From Piezodorus guildinii (taxonomy: Eukaryota; Arthropoda; Insecta; Hemiptera; Pentatomidae): a stretch of 64,000 nucleotides of DNA. Numbering within the stretch: the stretch's first letter is position 1; every line of letters begins with the position of its first letter. Location of the stretch: the NCBI GenBank assembly GCA_023052935.1, contig CM041297.1, forward strand, positions 111,591,563 through 111,655,562, in the 5' to 3' direction. The position numbers and the translations under genes are program-made. This document shows positions 46,590-57,071 of this stretch, piece after piece. Under the pieces are notes generated by a model. It searched no databases. It had not been told where the DNA came from and saw only the letters and a list, made by a program, of their open reading frames with translations.

Positions 46590-46690
46590 TACTAGCCAGG
46601 ATTTGAACTTTCATTCCGAAATATTCTTTCTCCTTTTAAACATCCAATATAACCACAAATATATTCGAATAGTATAGTACTATGTAGTCG
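46590..46690 (-). mobile_element. Possible tRNA-headed SINE
   Basis: On the minus strand GTTCAAATCCTGGCT matches the B box and acceptor-side of a tRNA head. An A-box-like GTGGTTATATTGGATG lies about 45 nt upstream. No body or related copy was found in the window. Confidence 0.3.
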
Positions 46691-46879
46691 GGAGATGGGA
46701 AAGGAGTTCACAGTCCCGTCTTAAAAAATATTGGAACAAAAAATTATTTATTTACACTCATGTTTAATTATACCCTTCAGGGATTTTACGAGCAAAAGAG
46801 AAAAAGGCAGCAGTGCTTTACATCACTGATACCCACTGACGGGGACTGATCTCTTTTATTACTTCAGTGGCCTTCCTTG

Positions 46880-47480
46880 TACTGGCCTTTTCCTCTCCGA
46901 GATTGAAGTAAGCTGGACCAAAAATTGTCTTCCAGCCATAGATAAACCGCCGGAAGTTGTTTTCACTTACTGGGAACGATCATTAATAATAAAGACAGTG
47001 TAGATCGTAACTAACTGTTCCGCAGTCTCCAGAACACCACAAGTGGGGCATCAGATATCGATAACCAGGCCAAAACTACGAAGTTTAAACTCGAAACTCC
47101 ACATACCCTGTGAGGAATTGCGATACCCAGTAATCCAGGAGGAACAGTTTTGTTTCGAGACGGAATTTAAAAGTGAGGAAATATTTTCGAAGAATACTCC
47201 CTTTATGTGTCATTTATCCGGTTCCATCGGTGACTCAATTCTTCAATAGTGTCTCCCCGTTCCTTCGTTTTCCATTTGGTGGGTTCTTCCACAATCCTCA
47301 CTCGGATTCACACTTGTCCTGCAGCTGAAAATCAGTGAGTGCGATGGGGTGTAGGGTTTGATCTTTGTGCCATGTCATAGGTGGTAAGCATGTTGGATAG
47401 AGCACAGCGGCTCCTCTTCCTGGGGTGATTCCTGTTTCCCTTTTAATTTAGAAGGTCTCTTCATCCAACATCTTTTCAGC
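46880..47480 (-). pseudogene. LINE C-terminal remnant with Cys zinc motif
   Basis: On the minus strand, with stops and shifts, the sequence reads SSWITGYRNSSQGMWSFEF, then KLRSFGLVIDI, then CPTCGVLETAEQLV. The pattern TGxxxxxxxLxxFxL followed by CPxCGxxETAEHL is typical of the C-terminal zinc-binding region of several non-LTR retrotransposons. The RT catalytic region is not present. Confidence 0.4.
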
Positions 47481-47484
47481 CAAA

Positions 47485-49120
47485 GTGTTTTGGGAAGGGT
47501 CGGTAGTGCACATTTTTGTATTGTATTTTTGTATGTATCCCGTGAAAGGGAGTAGAGGGCTCGAATCTGTTCATTGACTGTTGATTAATTGAAGATTTGA
47601 ATTCATAATATTATTGAAGAAATCTTGAAATCACCAATAATAGATGTTCTTTGTATTTTTCACCATACTTTGTTTTGGTACTAGGCAACACCGGTCCTTT
47701 TCAGATAAATATAATTTAGCTTGCATAACTCTGTGAGGTAACAGTCATGAAATCAATTTATATTTTTTTAGCATTTACTATGCTAAATTTATTTGTAGCG
47801 ATTGAAGCATACATATAGGTGATATATCAATTTCACTAAGATTTACAGATAATAAAAAGTTAAGTTATACAGTACAGACGAATTCATTAGACATACCAGA
47901 ACCAATTCTTTGCACCAAACCACTTGATACCATGCCATACTCTGTAATAACATAAAGTCAAACTGAACAAATCTGCTTTCGAATGAATTAAATCATAAAT
48001 TCAATACTGAAATATAAAATTATAAGCTGATAATTTTAGTAGTAAATTAGATAAGTTTTAAATGTAAATTTAAGGAAATATTCTGCTGAACTGTTGCGTG
48101 TTGAGGCACTAGCAATCCCCCTTCATTTGGAAGAGTCTAGATATTCTAAAGCTACAAAGTTGGTGTTATCCTCCCAACCATTACCACTACCTGTACTCTC
48201 CAAATCCCATAACCAAGGGGAGTCGTCCCCAATATCTTACCTCCCGGAGTTCCACAATATCCGAAGGGGTAATAAATTAGCCTACTTTATCCTCAAGATT
48301 TATACAGGATTGCCTACGTACGCTCGTTAGAGCCCTCATTAATCATTCCTCATTTAAGTTCTTTGTTTGTACGTTTTCAAAATCGGTAGGGATCCTAAAC
48401 TCAGCAGCAATGCCAAGTCGTATTTAAGATGATATATCGCCCTTATAAACGGACTATGCATCAAGGAGTTATTTTCTTGTTTGAGTTTGACTTTTATTCA
48501 TTTTTACAATAAAACCTTATCCTTTAAGTGGATTTAAAAACATACAATATAGTCTCCAAATTAATTGAGGAAAAATAACACTGTTTCAATAAACTATTAT
48601 AGCATTAAAAATAATACAATTAGCATAATTATGATTACATGTAATTTTCTTTAAAGTACAATCCACAATAGTACTATTGTATTCAATCCAATATTTTTAT
48701 TTAAGTTTCATAGTAAATAATAAGTAACGAATTTGAGATTTCAGAACATACATTGTGTATATAAGTAATTGTGCATGAATATATTACTGTAAGATACATT
48801 TGTAGTAGGTTTTTTTTTTTTACTGAATCAATCTAATACACTCACAACTCAAGACCAAGAATTATGTTATAATTAGTATACCAGTATTGCATATATATAT
48901 ATAAAATATAATATATATATATAGCTAGATAAGTAGAAAAACATTTTTCGAACTAAGCCACTCAACAATAACATCATATTTAAACATAGCATTAGAGCTT
49001 TATCTGTACCAAGAGATTAGCTTAATACAACCGTAGACAAGCTAACATACTGAATAAAGATCAATAATATGAAATGAATTTTTCTAATGGAAATATATTA
49101 TATTCGGTACAATAGCTGTT
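47485..49120. other. Intergenic DNA
   Basis: AT-rich. The ORF 48094-48330 (78 codons) lies in a less AT-rich patch. Its start (LRVEALAIPLHLEESRYSK) loosely resembles a LINE RT C-terminus, too weak to call. A (TA)n stretch lies at 48891-48923. Confidence 0.35.
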
Positions 49121-49430
49121 AGGGGAGCCCATGGCTGAGTGGCTAGCTCGCTTGTCTCGCGTTCTAAAGGTTGTGAGTTCGAACCAAGTCCCGGCGGGAC
49201 TTTTATAAGGATATAATTAAATGGGGATCCACTCACAGCCTTCCCCTGGGTTCTGTGACCCTTCAGTTTACTTTTGGCCACCCACAAAAATAGGCGTAGG
49301 GAGTGATGACTGTACCCTCCCCATAGTACCTCAGTCGGGAGACTGGGAAGTATGTTACACCACGCGGCCAAGGGCCTATACAGCCTGTTGTGCAAAAGAA
49401 AAAAAGGTAATACAAAATTAAAAAAATAAA
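49121..49430 (+). mobile_element. tRNA-derived SINE, family C
   Basis: The tRNA-like head is very clear: A box TGGCTGAGTGGCT (49132-49144) and B box GTTCGAACC (49177-49185) with normal spacing. A GC-rich body (CTTCCCCTGGGTTCTGTGAC, CGGGAGACTGGGAAG, CACCACGCGGCCAAGGGCC) follows, then an A-rich tail (49400-49430). It differs from families A and B. The clean head and tail suggest a recent insertion. It is also a weak candidate for a degenerate tRNA gene, but the long body argues for a SINE. Confidence 0.75.
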
Positions 49431-49714
49431 AGCTATTAATAAGTGGTTAGTAACAATATGATCGACAGCATTATCCTATGCTTTGTCTATAATTATACCT
49501 TAGAAAATAGGTTCAAGTGTTGGTTGATTTTTTTAACTTCTTCTTAAGTTCTTCAAAATTCACATTTAAGTAGGATCGTAAATTCATGATTCAATTTTTT
49601 CACAGTCCTCAACTGCTTACGATATTTTGACAGAGATGGGTCGTCTTTTGTGTCGGGGTCAGTAATATTCATTTTATAACGTTTTTTTCATCCTGGGTTT
49701 GACACGCCCTTGCT

Positions 49715-50025
49715 AAGTGGTGTTGCTCGGATCGAAAATTTGACGACATTTGTCAGAAGTTTAATGGAGAATATTGTTATACAACATTTGTCGCTATGAC
49801 TTACCGTTAAGGAGCTATATTGGTAACTATGAAAAATCACGATTTAAAAAAAAAAAAAAAAAAAAAAGTCTTTTAACCCACAAAAATGTAAAACGCATTA
49901 TATTAATGTTGCTCGGATTGTAAATTTACAGACAGTTTCTTCATCAGAAATTTAATGGAGACTTTAATTTGATATATAAAATTTGTCGGTACGACCTACG
50001 GTTTAGGAGGTTTGAATTAAAAAAA
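49715..50025. repeat. Diverged ~185-bp direct duplication
   Basis: GTTGCTCGGATCGAAAATTT at about 49724 and GTTGCTCGGATTGTAAATTT at about 49909 begin parallel units. Each continues CAGAARTTTAATGGAGA, an ATTTGTCGNTANGAC block and a (GT)TAAGGAG block. A run of about 25 A separates them. No ORF. Confidence 0.65.
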
Positions 50026-50218
50026 TACATTTAAAACCCTTATTTTCCGTCAACTATATTTATTTCAATTAATCACCATTCCGCCAGTCCCTCCGCTTAC
50101 TCAATTTCTTATTGCCTCGGCCTAAAAATCAGTAGATTATTTATTGACGTATACATGATCTATTGTTTTTCCCAGTCGGCAAGAAATATTTATTACCCAA
50201 TAGAGTAATTTGTACACT

Positions 50219-50221
<3 letters not shown>

Positions 50222-50311
<90 letters not shown>
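50222..50311. repeat. Poly(A) and (AT)n tract
   Basis: About 29 A followed by about 60 bp of AT dinucleotide with one break. Confidence 0.9.
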
Positions 50312-50314
<3 letters not shown>

Positions 50315-51594
50315 CGTTTAAAGATTTGATGCGAGAAGTTGATTTTATTTTTCACCTGAAACGATCACTTTTTCCTAGAACGTTAATTGTTCAATGTTCT
50401 ATCTAGATAGCCGGACATTCCATTTGATGTCACTTACTCAAGATTATTAGGTCTGACATTTCTGCAATTATGTCAGTATCGATGGAGGCGCCTGGATAAT
50501 AACGGTCTGGCTGATATAAAAATCTATTCTCATGAAGTTCTGTAACTGTCTGTTCTAGGTAAACATCGACTTTCTACCAAGTTAGCTAAGGTTGTTTTTA
50601 CTGGAGGTAATCTCAATAAATACACTTAGAGATGTCATAACTATGAGTTGGTCTAGAATTATACAATTATTTTAAAATATTCTCCGAGTCGGTAAAAGAA
50701 AATCGTAGTATCAATGATGTTATATTGAAAACGTTTACGAAAGACTTGAAATTCACTTCTGAAGAATTCCGTTTAATTTTTTCTTAATTGGAAAAATGTT
50801 AGATGTTTGTGATATTTTTACCCATTATTCTTTCATCTTTCCTATGTTGAAACCTTGGATTTAAAAAAAAATCTGATACTTTTAGTTTGACAGCGATTTT
50901 AAGTCAACTTTGCGTTCTAAACCTGTGTTGGAAAAACCTCTTTAACTCTATTAATTTTGAAGATATCAAATCGAAACAAAAACTAACAGTATGATGAGAG
51001 TATGATTGTCCTCACAATACCTAAATAGTGAAGACAGTGGTCAAACTTATGAATTTTTGTCATGTTTGGAAATTCATACCATAAGAATATTTTTTTATTT
51101 ATCGAAATTTTTAAATTAATTAATGAATTATGACTAAGCTATATTAGAAAAAAATAATCAAAGCTGATTCAATTTTATTTCATAAACTTATAACCCCCTA
51201 AAAGGTTCGTTTCTCATTCATCTTCAAGAATTTTTTTTAACACTTTCTCCACTGTTTATATAATGTATTATCAAAATGTAATGTATTCAGAATTACTAGA
51301 GTAAGTGTGGTTTTCGCAACACATGTTTTCAAACTAGAAGCTGACATAAAATGGTTGCAGCACTGAAAGTATTAACCAGAAACATATTTGTCTTTACGGT
51401 TTTAACTCAGAAAAAGATGAAGAATAACTAGTAAAATATCATGAAAATCAGAAATGTCGAGCGGCAAAGTCAGGACGATAAACTTTTTTTCAGTTTTAAT
51501 GTCAAAACTTAATAATCTTAAAATGTTATTTTTGTAAAATGCCTGAATTATCGTTCCCTCTTAATTATACTGTATAATAATTTTATAATAATAA
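50315..51594. other. AT-rich intergenic DNA
   Basis: Nothing recognised. Confidence 0.45.
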
Positions 51595-52277
51595 TGAAGG
51601 GTCTAACGGATTAATCATGTGAAAGTTGTTGTGTTTTTTCCCCCAATTGGATGTATTTGAGATCAAATTGAGAAAAATATAATATGAAAGAGGACACTCT
51701 AATGGAATAAAGTAGCAAAAATTGTAGGTGCACCAATCCAACATAACACAAATATTTTTTGAAAAATAAAAATAAATATTCGTAACAATTGTTTTTAGAA
51801 AGCCATTAACTTTATATTTTTTTCGTGAAAGTCGGCAGATCATTTCAGGAGTAAAAGTTGAAGAAAAAGGGCCTAGCGGATTAATCATTTGAAGGCTGTT
51901 TTTTTTTTTTTTTTTGTTTTATCCCATTGGGTGCATTTGAGATCAACTTGAAAAGAATATATATTACAGTGGACACTCCAATGAAATAAAGTTGCAAAAA
52001 ATTGGAAGCGTACCAATCCAACATAACTTCAAACATTTTTTTTACTTACATTTACGTGGAAGTATTTTTTGAAAATCCCTAATACATAATTTTTTTTGTG
52101 AAAATAGTTTGAGCTGTTCAGAAATTTCTGTTTTTTCATTTCCGCTCTATAATTTCTCTCTCATAAGGATTAAAAATTTGCAAAAGTTGGTTTCACATAG
52201 GTGTGAATAAATGGTATAAATTTGGTTCTGATATTCGTGGGGACAGATTTCACATGCTTATTTCGCTAGGCCCTTTG
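51595..52277. mobile_element. TIR repeat with internal duplicated half (MITE-like)
   Basis: AAGGGTCTAACGGATTAATC at 51597 is repeated as AAGGGCCTAGCGGATTAATC at 51867. The right end CGCTAGGCCCTTT (52264-52276) is its inverted complement. Parallel blocks in both halves include TTTGAGATCAANTTGA, GACACTCNAATG and CCAATCCAACATAAC, so about 270 bp is tandemly duplicated. The element may be 51866-52277, or 51595-52277 with a doubled left half. No transposase is encoded. Confidence 0.55.
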
Positions 52278-52629
52278 GTTTTGACGAATAATAGAAAAAA
52301 TTGTAAATATGAGAATGAGAATAGCTATATATATATATAAAAAATAATCATGATATGAAACCAAGTTTCAGAACTTATCTTTAAAAAAAAACCTGGAAGA
52401 CTTCTCTCAAAATCACAATTTAAAAAATAACGTAAACTTCGTTATTTCTGTGACTGAAATTTATTTTAGATGAGAGGGGGGAGGGTGATATCACGACTGA
52501 TTTATGAGCTTATAGTGATCGGCAAAGTCCCCAACATAAATTTTCCACTAACGAGGCTGAGAAAGGTAAAAACTGGATGGGACAAAAGAGGGATTAAGCA
52601 AAGAGAAATAAAAGAAGAGGAGACAGTTG

Positions 52630-52830
52630 GAGCTCAAGGTCTTCAAGCCCCACCCTTTGGCTGCAGCCCGCTCCGGCCACGATATACAATATAATAGCAC
52701 TGTCCATAAAAATGGCGCATTGTTGGAGTACTGCCTAAATCTGGGGGTCTTTCAAGGAGTGGTACTCGGGCCTTTGTTCTTTCGATTCTCTAAAGGGCAA
52801 CTACGCTAACGAATCCGGATTGTTGTGTAG
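52630..52830 (+). pseudogene. Short LINE RT fragment
   Basis: One frame reads EYCLNLGVFQGVVLGPLFFRF, an altered form of the GVPQGSVLGPLLF box that precedes the catalytic FADD motif of non-LTR RTs. No other RT motif is readable nearby. Confidence 0.4.
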
Positions 52831-52834
52831 TAGG

Positions 52835-53683
52835 CAGGGTAATTATACAGTTCATGTGTTATGAATGGATACAATTGAGGGTCGTGTTATAAATGATATG
52901 ATTAGTAATTTGGTAAACGCACCTTGAGGAACAATCTATAACAGTTTATATTAGGTGATCAACCTTTCTAATCCACCAAAAAAAAATTACCCACCCCTCT
53001 TAAAATTTTGGTCTTACCTTTCAAGATAAGAAGCAGAATAATGAATAAAAAAAAATCCGTCTCTCCGCAATGCATTTATAAATTGGTACTATTAGATCAA
53101 AAATTAAATTCCCTACTAAACAATTTTTTTAAAAAATTATTTATTGTTATTTACAACTGTATTGTACAACACATCTATTAAATAGGCTAAAAGAAAAATA
53201 GGCATGAACCAAGACATGTAGAGAAGTTACCTATATAAAGCAGCACTCTATATATATAAAAAAAAAAAAAAAAATAATTATTTAAATCATCATTTATGAA
53301 ATATAAAACAAAATGTTATATCCACGAAGAGAAGTTTGAACGAGAAATTATTGTGATCGTAAAAAATTTGGAATCCTTTTTTTAAGTGTAACAAAATGAT
53401 AAGTGTTTGTTTAATTCTAGTTAAAAAACGAAACTGATATAACAAATTTAAGGTGCCTGAATAACTAGAGGATAATTTTAACTTCATAAAATAATTAGTA
53501 ATTTAACCAAAAAAAAAATTGACTTTGCTATAAACATATAATGACTAAATAATAAATATTTCTATCTAATTATCTTAAATTTAAATTTAAGTATTACTTA
53601 TAATTATTTTTTTCATTTTAGCCAGGATGTAAATATGGAGGTTAATTAAATGAATATTCTGAACTAATGAACGAAATAATTTA
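52835..53683. other. AT-rich intergenic DNA
   Basis: Nothing recognised. Confidence 0.45.
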
Positions 53684-53917
53684 TATGGGAGTTGAAGGTA
53701 CAGCCAAATAAACACACAATTAAGAATAAACTTAATTTAATGGTGCCGAAGTTTCAGTCTAATTTATAGGCCTTCTTCAGGGCGATTGAAGGAGTGAGAG
53801 TCCCAATAAGTTTATACTTTCCCATTCTCAATATCCCAATATATTCCCAACAATTAAAAGTTTATACTTAATTGTGTGTTTATTTGACTGCACCCTCAAC
53901 TAACTTCTCCCATATTT
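53684..53917. mobile_element. Fold-back PLE-type element, first family
   Basis: TATGGGAGTTGAAGGTACAG, then CCAAATAAACACACAATTAA (left arm), is the inverted complement of TTAATTGTGTGTTTATTTGA, then CTGCACCCTCAACTAACTTC, then TCCCATA (right arm). The right arm nearly repeats 4632-4690. The left arm is followed by a degraded ribozyme core on the minus strand (53745-53783): CTGAAGA is kept, GAAAC is kept, but the next triplet reads TTC instead of GTC. No protein is encoded. Confidence 0.6.
53745..53783 (-). pseudogene. Degraded hammerhead-like core
   Basis: GCC, CTGAAGA, a helix GGCCTATAAATTAGACT with mismatches, GAAAC, TTC, GGC. The loss of G at the stem III position opposite C and weak helix II predict little or no cleavage. 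Confidence 0.45.
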
Positions 53918-53919
53918 AC

Positions 53920-55027
53920 ACACAGTAATCCCGTATATTCTCACTTCACGAAATAATATATAATAAATAAAAAAAATTGTTCTAATTCTTGATTATTAAT
54001 TACATAAGATTGTGAACAGTAGATTAAAATTTTCTTCTTTAGGGTGTTAGATGAAATTATTCATTTATTGAAAGTTTTTCAATTATTTCGTATTTTAGAT
54101 TTATTTCGAAAAGTAAGGCTGATCCTCGGCTGACTGATTTTACCACGTACTATGTTTGTTTTCTTGATCGTTATATTTACCATTCGAAAATAGAGCACAA
54201 ATATTTTAATTTTTCAATTTATTTTTAAATCCAATGATAATGAAATGAAACATATTTAAAACTAAGTATATCGAAAATCGTAGTATGGGCACTAACTATA
54301 AAAACTATGGGCACTCATATCAGAGTCGCAATCGTAGACGGATTGGCCTAAACGATATCTAATCTTTTTGACTCTGAATCTGTAAGTCACCATAAGGAAC
54401 CTTGATTTGTGAAATCAGGACATTGCACAAAATGTGCCAAACTCAGTACATAGTAATGAGTTCTTGATCTACATTGCCTCCATTTAAAATCCACTCAGTT
54501 ATTTCAGCATGGTTTTTGTGGGCATGGGTTGCCTTCATATGTCGTTGTTATTTACATTGCTATAAATAACACTTTATATATAACTTCGTCAGTATTTCAT
54601 TGTATGTTGATGAAAAGGTAATATGTTTGTATTAAGTTTTATAACATGTAAGATAACAAAGATCATAACGGGTAATGGATTTAGCAACACATATATAAAA
54701 AATAAATTGATACATTATCGCAAGTTACACAATGCGGTGTTGCTGACTCTTATCCTACTTCAAAAACCAAGTTCTTCTTGCCAATATTCTTTACACTCAT
54801 TTCACGGAGAATAGTTGAAGGTTGAGCTAATTTGAATTTATATGGTCAACAAATTTTAATCCATCATAGAGTGGAATCTAGCAGCCAAACTTTAACACCT
54901 TATATGATATAGAATTATTTTAAATTTTGCAATGAGTTTAAGATTCATAATGATAAATAAATCTAATTAAAATATATGGAACTTATCTTCTTTAAAATAT
55001 TTTGCGATCAGCAATAATAATATAATA
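53920..55027. other. AT-rich intergenic DNA
   Basis: Nothing recognised. A short direct echo of ACTATAAAAACTATGGGCAC occurs near 54288-54316. Confidence 0.4.
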
Positions 55028-55172
55028 GGGGTACTCACTACGTTTGCTATAGCATGCTATTTGTGCTATTGTGCTAAACCCATCAATTTTATACAGGAAA
55101 TAACTGTAGAAACTCGACGGGTTTAGCAAAATAACACAAATAGCATGCTATAGCAAACGTAGTGAGTACCCC
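55028..55172. mobile_element. TIR hairpin MITE (145 bp), TA target
   Basis: GGGGTACTCACTACGTTTGC, then TATAGCATGCTATTTGTG (left), is the inverted complement of the right end through AGTGAGTACCCC, over about 60 bp with few mismatches. TA flanks both ends (55026-55027 and 55173-55174), compatible with a TA-targeting superfamily such as Tc1/mariner. No ORF. Confidence 0.75.
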
Positions 55173-55174
55173 TA

Positions 55175-56394
55175 GTATCATCATTTGTTGTAGCAAAAGT
55201 TTTGATGTCTTGCCTCAACCTTAGATACGATAAAATGATACTTACCATCATGATAATATTACATATTTTGGATTAAATTTGAAAAAATATATAGTTTTTT
55301 TAATTTATCATATCATTACATATCTTGATAACATCAATATATCAATCCAGAATAATTTGATATAAAATCTTCATTACCTTCAAGAAAGAAAATTTGTTTC
55401 ATTCTGTGAACCATAATTAACTCTTCTAAATAGATAATAAATGAGGAAATGTATTGAATTTGTTTTTGATATGTTCAAAAACATGTTCACTCGAATCAGT
55501 ATTCTTGAACTGTTTAAGTTCCTAAAATTTAAACAAATAAGATATTTAAAGATTAATGCTTTCCTACCCGTTCTTTGTTCTTCCGAATACTACGAGATGC
55601 GAACCGTAGAAGAGGAGCAGGTATTTTTAGCTACAAAAGATCGAAGAAGTGGATGGTATTTTTAGCCGCGGACCGACAAGAAGACATACAGCGGCAGGGC
55701 GTGTCCAAGGTCCTTCTACTAAAGGTCACTTTGATATTTCCTTTACGGTCGTCCATATCTTTTTCTTGGTATCTGTCATCCGGTTCTTGGATCTTGATTG
55801 CCAATGGTAAATTTTTAAGCGGTGGTATGCAGGACAGAATCAAATAATCTTAAGCTTGCATCACACAAATTCCACATATTTACTCACTTCCGTGATTAGA
55901 CTCATCTTCACATCTGTTGCAGAAAACTCAAAAAGAATACAATGCTTTTAAACAAAACCTACTGCGCACCTATATCTACTCGTTCGTAATATAACCCGAC
56001 ATTCCTATATATCAAAAGAAACCTCTATGACTGAAAAGATGTCCATGGGAACTTTTAAAATTATTCATCAAGTGCTGCTTAATTGGTTTGAATAAAAAAA
56101 ATGACTAATCTACCAATGTAATGAAATACCAACCTAGATGTACATATAAGATCAGAAATAAATCTCGTTAGCAGATTGTTTCCGTCTTACCTTCTATTCT
56201 TCATCAGTTCACCCATTTGTCCGCAAACTCAATTTCTTCCACACTAAAAAAAATCCTTATATTTTTGATAGACTTATTTTTTTCGTTCACACTTTTTCGT
56301 TTTATTTTTAATACTTTAAAGCATATTTTTGTGTTAGTCTATTAAGATAAATTGACAATGCGCGAGCATAAGGGAAACTATGGCTGATCGCTAA
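55175..56394. other. Intergenic DNA with a GC-richer patch
   Basis: The patch 55560-55850 is open on both strands (70-90 codons each) but not recognisable. The rest is AT-rich. Confidence 0.35.
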
Positions 56395-56640
56395 CCGGGT
56401 AAGGCGGCGTTGAGGATTAGGCTGGCTGAGAACCGCAGCGGAACTGCTCCGAAGGTTGGCTCCTGTTACATTAACGGTTGTTACAGTCGTTGAGATAACC
56501 GCCTCCACGCAGTCACTGTTGACTCAATACGTTCCCATGGTATTTGACAGCCAGTGCCCCGGTCGTGACCCTAAGGCCTTCCATCTTCACGACCGTCGTC
56601 AACCTTACCTCACCCGCGGTCTCTCCATTGGCGTATAAAT
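56395..56640. other. GC-rich island upstream of the cuticular exon
   Basis: Base composition rises sharply over about 250 bp. The plus strand is open from about 56414 to a TAA at 56638 (Val/Thr-rich then Arg/His-rich peptide) and the minus strand is open over a similar span. A donor-like GGGTAAGG lies at 56397. It may be a noncoding or coding first exon of the cuticular gene, a regulatory island or transposon debris. I cannot choose. Confidence 0.3.
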
Positions 56641-56687
56641 AATATTGTTTTGATAATAAATTCTTAATTCGAAGCATAATCTATCAG

Positions 56688-56696
56688 TATAAAAAG
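56688..56696 (+). promoter_or_regulatory. Candidate TATA box
   Basis: TATAAAAAG, with a TCAGA initiator-like sequence about 34 bp downstream (56721-56725). A second weaker candidate is TATAAAT at 56916 with TCACT 32 bp downstream. Either could serve the cuticular gene, but no ATG-containing first exon in the right phase was found after them. Confidence 0.25.
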
Positions 56697-57071
56697 TGGC
56701 TATTGATAATAATTATATTTTCAGAAGTAATTACATATATTTAATTTGTTTAATATCCATGAATGATTAGAATCCATCTAATCGTATCCAGGAAAAATAA
56801 AAAAATATTAAGACACAGACGAAGGTTCTCAATGCCTAGTAACTAACGCAACGTAATGAAAGAAAAAAAAATATATATACCAGGAAACAAAGTACAGCAC
56901 ATTCCACATCAACACTATAAATTGATACTTCAGCTTGATGCTACACATCACTTCTAAACTCATAAAATATTCTTTTAAATATTATATCTCTTATAATTGT
57001 TTTTTCAATGAAACATAAGTTGCAATAGTTTAAAATACCGATTTATTAATTAGGTTTTTGTTTGATTACAG

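Noticed and set aside
48094..48330. 78-codon ORF as LINE RT C-terminus
   Set aside because: Resemblance limited to a few Leu/Pro positions; not strong enough.
49121..49200. A true tRNA gene
   Set aside because: A and B boxes are good, but a long non-tRNA body and A-rich tail follow, and the acceptor stem is not evident; a SINE head explains it better.
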